Origin: Augochlora pura
Lineage: Eukaryota; Arthropoda; Insecta; Hymenoptera; Halictidae
DNA length: 64,000 nt
Assembly (NCBI RefSeq): GCF_028453695.1
Contig: NC_135772.1
Coordinates: forward strand, 4,092,001-4,156,000
Reading direction: 5' to 3'
Shown here: one piece after another, positions 57,948-64,000 of the stretch
How positions within the stretch are numbered: the first letter of the stretch is position 1
Layout: each line of letters begins with the position of its first letter
Notes under the pieces: generated by a model
What the model was told of the DNA's origin: nothing
Database searches by the model: none
The model's input: the letters and a program-made list of their open reading frames with translations, nothing else
Program-made: the position numbers and the translations under genes

Positions 57948-58907
57948 GTAAACAATGGAGATAATTCTCAATTGCAACAAGACGCAACAAGTGAATTAAT
58001 TTTAAAGCAAATAAATCACTGTACTATTTAACCATTTATGTTATTTAAATTGAACAATTTAAAGCATCCTTTAACAATGTAATCAAATATAAATTTATAA
58101 ATTACAGCGTAGTTTAACAATTTATATTACCTAAAGCATCGTTTAACAATGAAATATTTTTAGAGCAATACAGACCGTCACTTAATTGACTTCAATTAAA
58201 TCAAATATATGACTGCTTTATTTTATAATTTATACTATGTAGATCTAAAATTAATTCTACCTATATGCCTATTATTTAATCCACTGCTCGTTTAATCTTG
58301 CGAAGCGTAACTCGTCACGTAGTCGATCTAATTAGGCGAGCCAATCGCTTCTTCTCGCCGCGCGGTTTTTAAATCGCGTGGCCGGCCCGTCGATACCCGT
58401 TTCCCAGCAGATATCGGCGACCCGATTTTCCCGGTTCCCGCTGATTCGTTGCTTTTTTCCGCCGCGGCAAATAATTCCTACCGGCCGATCGAATAGCTGA
58501 CCAAATTTTTCTAAACAATCCGCCGGAAAATAAACCGCGGCGACCACCGGTATCGAAACTATTCGACGCTGGATTCTCTCTGTGTGTGTGTGTCGGTCGA
58601 ACGCGTTTTCACCGCGCGAGAGAACGCGAAATAATAATCGCAGCATCAACGATTTTTTTTTTGCTGGAATCATGTGGAAAGTGTGATGGATTCTTTTAGT
58701 TGTATAAAGCGTTTGTTTATTGTCTCGTATCGACGCGAAATATTGTCTCGAAGCGCTGCTGATCTCGATGTTAACTTGTTCTGTAAGTCGAGTAATACTG
58801 CCAAGCTTAATATGCTATATTGCGTGTAGCTTTCTTTTTTTAATTTCAAGGTTTTATAACTTATTTGATAACAATAGGAGTGTAGATGGAATTCTCATTT
58901 AATGATG
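57948..58907. other. Unique stretch with short (GT)n
   Basis: AT-rich to 58270, CpG-rich to 58640, with GTGTGTGTGTGTG at about 58581. The minus frame of 113 codons at 58332-58673 has no motif. Confidence 0.45.
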
Positions 58908-58985
58908 ATGGTAAGAATAGTAATAATAATGAAATAATAGTAATAATAATGGTAATAATATTAATAATAATTAAATAATAACAAT
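58908..58985. repeat. (AAT)n microsatellite
   Basis: TAATAATAATGGTAATAAT-type trinucleotide repeat. Confidence 0.9.
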
Positions 58986-59000
58986 GGAGGAGTAATAGTG

Positions 59001-59546
59001 TGCTTCGCATCATTTCAAGCAATTTTTTCCTTTACGAAAATCTTCTGCGAGGCTTTGTTAACGAGTTATTAACGAAAAGAAGTGACCAATCAGAGACGAG
59101 CTCCTCTGGCGGTAAGTGGGCGGAGTTAATAAACAGACGAAGCCCTCTTTCACGATTGGCTGGGCCATCTCACGCTTCTCTAGTAAAAGAAGGACCAAGT
59201 GAAACAGCGCACAAAGCCCCCTTTCACTGATTGGCTCGGCCATCTCACCTTAGAAGAGCTCGCTTCTCATTGGTCAGCGTTGTTCGTGAATAACTCTTGA
59301 ACGATGCCTCGCAGAACATTTTCATAAAGGAAAAAATTGTTTAAAATCACCCCAGGCATCTTTCTGTATTGTTAAACATTATGAGAGACCAATCAAAGGC
59401 GATCTCTCTTCTCATTGGTCAACGTTTTCCCTTAATAACTCTTGAACGACGCCTCGTAGAACATTTTCGCAAAGGAAAAAGCTGTTTAAAATCACCCAAG
59501 GCATCTTTTTGTACTATTAAACATTATAATAGCACACCCTGTATAG
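59001..59546. mobile_element. Foldback-type element with repeated right arm
   Basis: The left arm at about 59008-59107 (CAAGCAATTTTTTCCTTTAC, TTCTGCGAGGC, GTTATTAACG, GTGACCAATCAGAG) is the reverse complement, with mismatches, of the arm at about 59252-59352. A second diverged copy of the right arm follows at about 59396-59530, offset by 145 bp. The spacer holds two copies of GATTGGCTSGGCCATCTCAC. The right boundary carries ACACCCTGTATA. About 100-bp inverted arms and no open frame suggest a foldback or MITE-like element; the left boundary is unclear. Confidence 0.65.
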
Positions 59547-60944
59547 TTTCTGGAGTCCCAAGCATTCATTGACTTCGGAATCAGTTAGATTCGACAGGGA
59601 GCCGTGCAACTGCGATGGAGCTCGTTACCTCGAAGCCGCGGTTACACGCCTCGGATACTGGCAACGAAGCCACCGAACCCGTTGACTTACAACAAACTTT
59701 CGTCGAAACTATGAACGACGTAGCACTGGATCCCGTGACTAAAATCACGTGGCACGTGCTATTCCGCAATTCGAGAACGGTATAGTTCCCTATCGCGAAA
59801 TATTGACAGCGAAATGTTTCCGGCGCTGTCCTCGAGTTTGGCACGCGTACACAAATTTGTGTGCTCGTTAAACGGGGTCCGAACTGGCGGCTTAACCCTT
59901 CCGGCAAAGGGCTTTGATACGTCGGACAGATAGTGGAGAGTTCTGTTATAAATAAATAAATAGATAGATAAATAAATGGAGTGACAAGGGTTGTTTACAG
60001 ATGAAAAGGGTTGTTTCTTCGTCGTCGTAAATTATTCCTATTATAAATTATGAATATTTGTGAATAATATATATTTATACTCTAGATTATAACAAACTAT
60101 ATTAAACAAAAGTGCCCACGGTGTCTCAACCAAGTCTATTTAAATAAAACAATACCGTCCATGAAGGACGATCACTTGCATCAATTGTTCATACAATGCA
60201 CGCATGGCGAAATAGAGTTTGTACACAATTTGTATTAATTACCCAGTTATTGACGTTAAATTTAATTCGATAACGGTGGGCCATGCGTCAGACGCGGAGG
60301 CTCAAAGGCAAATGAAAACGTTTTAATCCGGCCGGCGCGCGCCGCCGCCGCCGCCGCGGAAAACGCGGATACAATGCGAGATCCGCGTAAACACTCTGGC
60401 ATCGTTCTGTAATTAATTAGGCAAACAAACGAAGGCGAGTCAATTGAAAGGATTCGTTCTACGCGGGGAGGGCTATTGACGCTCGTTCACCGAAAAGAGA
60501 ACCGATGCCACCCGATGGAAAATTTAATCATTTCTGCGTCAAGTTGCCAACACCGCCAGAGATCACTCGACGCACGAGGCTCGATGGAACGACGACAAAA
60601 GGTCGAGCGTTAATATTATAGGAATCGATGGAAAAGGGATTGTTCAATGTTTGTGGAGATATTGGTAGTTTTTTAATGTAACCATGGCGGGAATAATTTT
60701 TATGTAATTTTTAGGTAAAGGATTACGCACCCAATCCACGCACCCTATTTTTAGGTAAAGGATAGGGTGCATGGAACGGGATATTAATTTAGATATACTT
60801 TGGTATTAAAGAGAGGTTCAAGGAAGGTTCAAGTTTGACGAGAGAAAATGAAAGAAATATTATAAATATTTCGAAATACTTATTTATATAGGGTGTTAAT
60901 AATTGTAATAGTTTCAGGAAATAAGGGGTCTTTGAGGGTATTCT
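59547..60944. other. Unique sequence; short open frames of unknown status
   Basis: CpG-rich at 59560-59930 and 60280-60620, with a (CCG)n run at about 60338-60358. A 56-codon plus frame at 59615-59785 (MELVTSKPRL...WHVLFRNSRTV) overlaps a 108-codon minus frame at 59581-59907; neither belongs to a family I can name. A 9-bp hairpin GCACCCTAT...ATAGGGTGC is at 60740-60770, between direct repeats of TTAGGTAAAGGAT. Confidence 0.4.
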
Positions 60945-61270
60945 AAATAGAGATTATTTCAAGGGTTAATAAAAATTATTTCAAATAGAAATTATTCCAT
61001 GGGTTAATAGAAATTATTCCAAAGGATAATAGAAATTATTTACAATAGAAATTATTCTTAATAGAAATTATTTCAAATAAAAATTACTTCAAATAGAAAT
61101 TACAATATTTCAGATAGAAATTACTTCAAATAAATATTATTTCAAGTAGAAATTATTCCAAATAGAAATTATGTCAAATAGAAATTATTCCATGGGTTAA
61201 TAGAAATTATTCCAAATAAAAATGATTTTAAATAGAATTTATTTCAAATAGAATTATTCCACAGGTTATT
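60945..61270. repeat. AAATAGAAATTATTYC minisatellite
   Basis: About 15-17 bp units (AAATAGAAATTATTTC, CCATGGGTTAATAGAAATTA), roughly 20 copies. Confidence 0.9.
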
Positions 61271-62290
61271 CCAAAGAAAACAGCAGACTGCCAAGGAAAA
61301 AAATTATTTTAAATAACATGAGGGACCCCTCACTTCCCATGGACACAACTAAAAAAATTTGTCATGGTCCCCATCGCCCATAAAAAAATGTTAAAAATCG
61401 TAACATTGCGACATGGTATTTTTATCTCAATTATCGACGTCTCGCATCAGGTCTGTTTCGACTCGCTTAAAAATCACGATAAAGCAAGCTGGCCGCGACC
61501 TTAAAGAGGCAGACCATAGTCCAGAGAGAAGTGGCGAGGAAGTCATTGGGCCGTGGCGCGAAAGACGTAGAGGCGGCACGCGTAAGGAGAGGATTAAGTC
61601 TTCCGGCGGCGTAAGTTCACGAGCCCGCCATAAAGAAGACGGAAGGCGTCCGCGCGCGGCTTGAAGAAAACCGGAGGCCCGGGCCCGGGCGAATTAAGCA
61701 CGGTGCAGGGGACGACGCTCGCAGCAGTTTTCCCTGGCGGAGCCAACATTAGTACAGGCGGCCGGCATGCAACCCTCCCCCCTCCCCTCCTCCGTGCTTA
61801 ACGATCGTGGCCGGTGCGCGCCGCCAAAGAAAACGCGCCTTTTTCACCGTCACGTCCAGCGATTTCACCTTTTTCCCCGCGTGCCTGGCTTCGCGCCCCC
61901 GGCTAATTCGATTAGGGGTCACGCCGCCACCGTGGCGATCGTTCCCCGTGAAAAATCGACCCTTCTTTACCGAATCGCGATTTTTCCCGGCCCTCACAAA
62001 GCAAATTTTCTTCGAACCACCGCTTACGAGCTGCTGAACTGCCGTCGGATCGTTTGGACACGATTTATGCGATTTTAGGGAAACGTGGGACATAAAGTAG
62101 CAGGTACGGGTGCAGAAATATATTTGGTGATTAGGTTTCTTTTTAAAAAATTGCTAGACATAAGATAATGCCTTTTTTATTTAATTAAATATATATATAC
62201 AAGCTCTGTAGGGGAAAATCTTAAAATTATTATTTATATATATATATATATATTAATTTTAAGAGTTTAGCTCTATATTTATAGCTAAAT
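61271..62290. other. Unique stretch, CpG-rich block then AT-rich
   Basis: CpG-rich at 61480-62080 with overlapping frames of 76-114 codons on both strands and no motif. AT-rich after 62100 with a (TA)n run at about 62236-62255. Confidence 0.45.
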
Positions 62291-62442
62291 ACATTATATA
62301 ATAATTATCTCTATATTATTTATTAATTTATATCACCACGACACATCGTAGAATTCTTTATATAAACATATTAATACAATTCTACAATACGTCGTGGTCA
62401 TGTAAATTATTAAATAATATTAAAAATAATTATTACCAATGT
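62291..62442. other. Long imperfect hairpin, about 65-bp arms and 22-nt loop
   Basis: The inner arms 62313-62355 and 62378-62420 pair over 43 bp with about seven mismatches. Key words are CACCACGACACATCGTAGAATT on the left and AATTCTACAATACGTCGTGG on the right. The outer arms 62291-62312 and 62421-62442 continue the pairing (ACATT...AATAATTAT). The loop is 62356-62377. It could be a small foldback element or, if transcribed, a hairpin RNA precursor; no target duplication is obvious. Confidence 0.75.
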
Positions 62443-62984
62443 ATCAATTTTACGTGAGTAGAGGATTTTATTAAATATACAGCTTCGAATTATTTTTTAT
62501 ATTTACAACTTACGCTAAATTGTTGACTCGACTGAATTTAATCAAATTAACGCAGTGCCAATATATTTCACCAACGCTTTCGAGCTTCATGCGCGGCATG
62601 CGAGGCTAATGTCGTCAATTTTATTAGGCACTTTGTTAACCAAGAGGGCGACACGTGGCTCCACTATTCAAGCAGTTAACGAGATTTCTTTATAACAACC
62701 TCTGCCATTTTTTTTTGCACGGCACACTTTACGTTTAATAAAGCTTTGTAACTGCGAGAACCGCGCTCCTGAGATGAATGGTCCCGGCCAACGCGTTAAT
62801 TATGCGATTATTAATTATCCTAATTAACCTGACGCGTTACAGTGTAGAAATGGGCTGGAGAGAAAAATTGTCTTCATCGATTTTTAATAATCTTTCGATT
62901 TTTGAAATTCATTATTACTTTTTAATAAACTGGTACATTTGGGGGTAGTTATTTTTATTATATTAATTTTTATATATACAAATG
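62443..62984. other. Unique stretch
   Basis: Single-copy mixed DNA. No gene or repeat seen. Confidence 0.5.
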
Positions 62985-63385
62985 TATATGTAATATAGTG
63001 TATTATACAGTGTATTATATTACTGTGTATGATATAATAATATTATACAGTGAATTATACTACTATATATGGTATAGTAATATTATACAGTAGTATATTA
63101 TACTACTATATATGATATAATATTATTATACAGTCTATTATATTACAATATATGATATAATAATATTATACACTATATTATATTACTGTATACGATATAA
63201 CAATATTATAAAGTGTATTATACTACTGTGTATGGTATAGTAATATTATACAGTAGTATATTCTACTATATATGATATAGATGATATAATAATATTATAC
63301 ACTATATTATATTACTGTATACGATATAACAATATTATACATTGTATTATATTATTATATACAATATCTTAATATTATTAATATT
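62985..63385. repeat. AT-rich tandem array (TATTATACAGTGTATTATAT type)
   Basis: Units of about 45-60 bp combining TATATGATATAATAATATTA, TACAGTGTATTATATTACTG and TACAGTAGTATATTCTACTA. Seven or so irregular copies. Confidence 0.9.
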
Positions 63386-63683
63386 ATTTATTATTGTATG
63401 TAAAATACGCGAGGCTGTTTCGCAGATTCCATGCCGCGCGATCGTACATTACGAGGTGCGCGGCCGGTGTCATTAACTTTTGTCCCGCAGAGAACTTTTT
63501 TTATTGCCGGAACCGCGGGCGTTTTATTGCCGAGGAAAAAACAATAGGGCGTTAGCGCCGGAATAAAGAACTGGCAAGACAATGCTGTAGAAAAAATCCT
63601 GCCGGTGTCAAGATAGAATGTACAGCGTTGCGACTACGCGTTACTTCTGCTCGCTTAACCCTTCGTTGGTGTCCCCATGGTCT
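63386..63683. other. CpG-rich unique stretch
   Basis: Single-copy. TTAACCCTTCGTTGGTGTCC at about 63656 resembles a TTAA-element end, but no partner is seen before the window stops. Confidence 0.45.
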
Positions 63684-63826
63684 CCCATGGTAGATCAAAT
63701 TTTATCGATCTTTGCAATAGGTACATTAATTGTTTAATTGTCGTCAGCATGGCCTCCCATGGTCGACGAAATTTTACTAATCTTTGCGATAGGTATATTA
63801 ATTGTTTAATTACTGTTCTGTCCAAT
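63684..63826. repeat. 72-bp tandem duplication
   Basis: CCCATGGTMGAYSAAATTTTA at 63684 and 63756, each followed by ATCTTTGCRATAGGTAYATTAATTGTTTAATT. It accounts for the repeated segment in the minus-strand 99-codon frame at 63655-63954, which I do not call a gene. Confidence 0.9.
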
Positions 63827-64000
63827 TGTCCTGATTTATAGAACAATTTATAATCATTTATAAATATTCCAAATGCCTGTTTCTTATTAGGGACACTGAA
63901 TTTGGAACAGTGTTTCTTAATAGGTACGAGCTCGTACTTTGTTATTTTACTCATGGTATTTTCAATTGAGATTAAATAAAAATTGAAAGCTATGTCTGGG
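63827..64000. other. AT-rich end of window
   Basis: Single-copy, no feature seen. Confidence 0.5.

Noticed and set aside
60705..60772. TTTTTAG|GTAAAG words as further recursive splice sites
   Set aside because: Weak acceptor (TAG, poorer pyrimidine tract) and imperfect donor; they are direct repeats of one another.

Overview
The window looks like a gene-poor stretch of an animal nuclear genome, most likely an insect and plausibly a hymenopteran. That assignment is an inference. It rests on the alternation of AT-rich DNA with CpG-rich (not CpG-depleted) islands, very abundant (GA/TC)n microsatellites and minisatellites, and small TTAA-bounded and Tc1-like element remnants. Two runs of exactly 100 Ns (4517-4616 and 15760-15859) are assembly gaps, both inside tandem repeats. 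I found no ribosomal, tRNA or CRISPR features and no bacterial-style gene organisation.

I could not recognise a single host protein-coding gene. The longest open frames lie in low-complexity DNA (GA, CT, TCTGTC and TATTTTC repeats) or are chance frames in CpG-rich DNA with no family motif. The simplest reading is intergenic DNA or the inside of a very long intron. A textbook juxtaposed 3'/5' splice site on the minus strand at 36372-36408 favours a long minus-strand intron, but this is unproven.

Layout: 1-5.8 kb, microsatellites, poly-G/poly-C tracts and the first gap. 5.8-10 kb, a tandem pair of TTAA-bounded elements, a possible third such element and a 194-bp duplication. 11.1-17 kb, a 0.9-kb minisatellite with a second locus ending at the second gap, then a mosaic duplication. 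17.6-31.7 kb, AT-rich tandem arrays (146-bp, 41-bp and 32-bp units) with an LTR-retrotransposon relic near 28 kb. 35.5-38 kb, a 190-bp triplication, the putative recursive splice site, a TTAA element and a solo LTR with target duplication. 38-46 kb, a 1.4-kb CT tract, a 30-bp repeat, unique DNA and AT repeats. 45.8-50.4 kb, the densest mobile-element cluster: a tandem array of element ends, two full-length elements of one family in opposite orientation, Tc1-like ends and a 0.6-kb hexamer-like tract. 50-64 kb, perfect palindromes, a third TTAA family, two further triplications, a foldback element, a long hairpin and AT arrays.

The recurring theme is small elements with piggyBac-like TTAA boundaries, some arranged head to tail sharing one TTAA, together with triplications of roughly nucleosome-length units.
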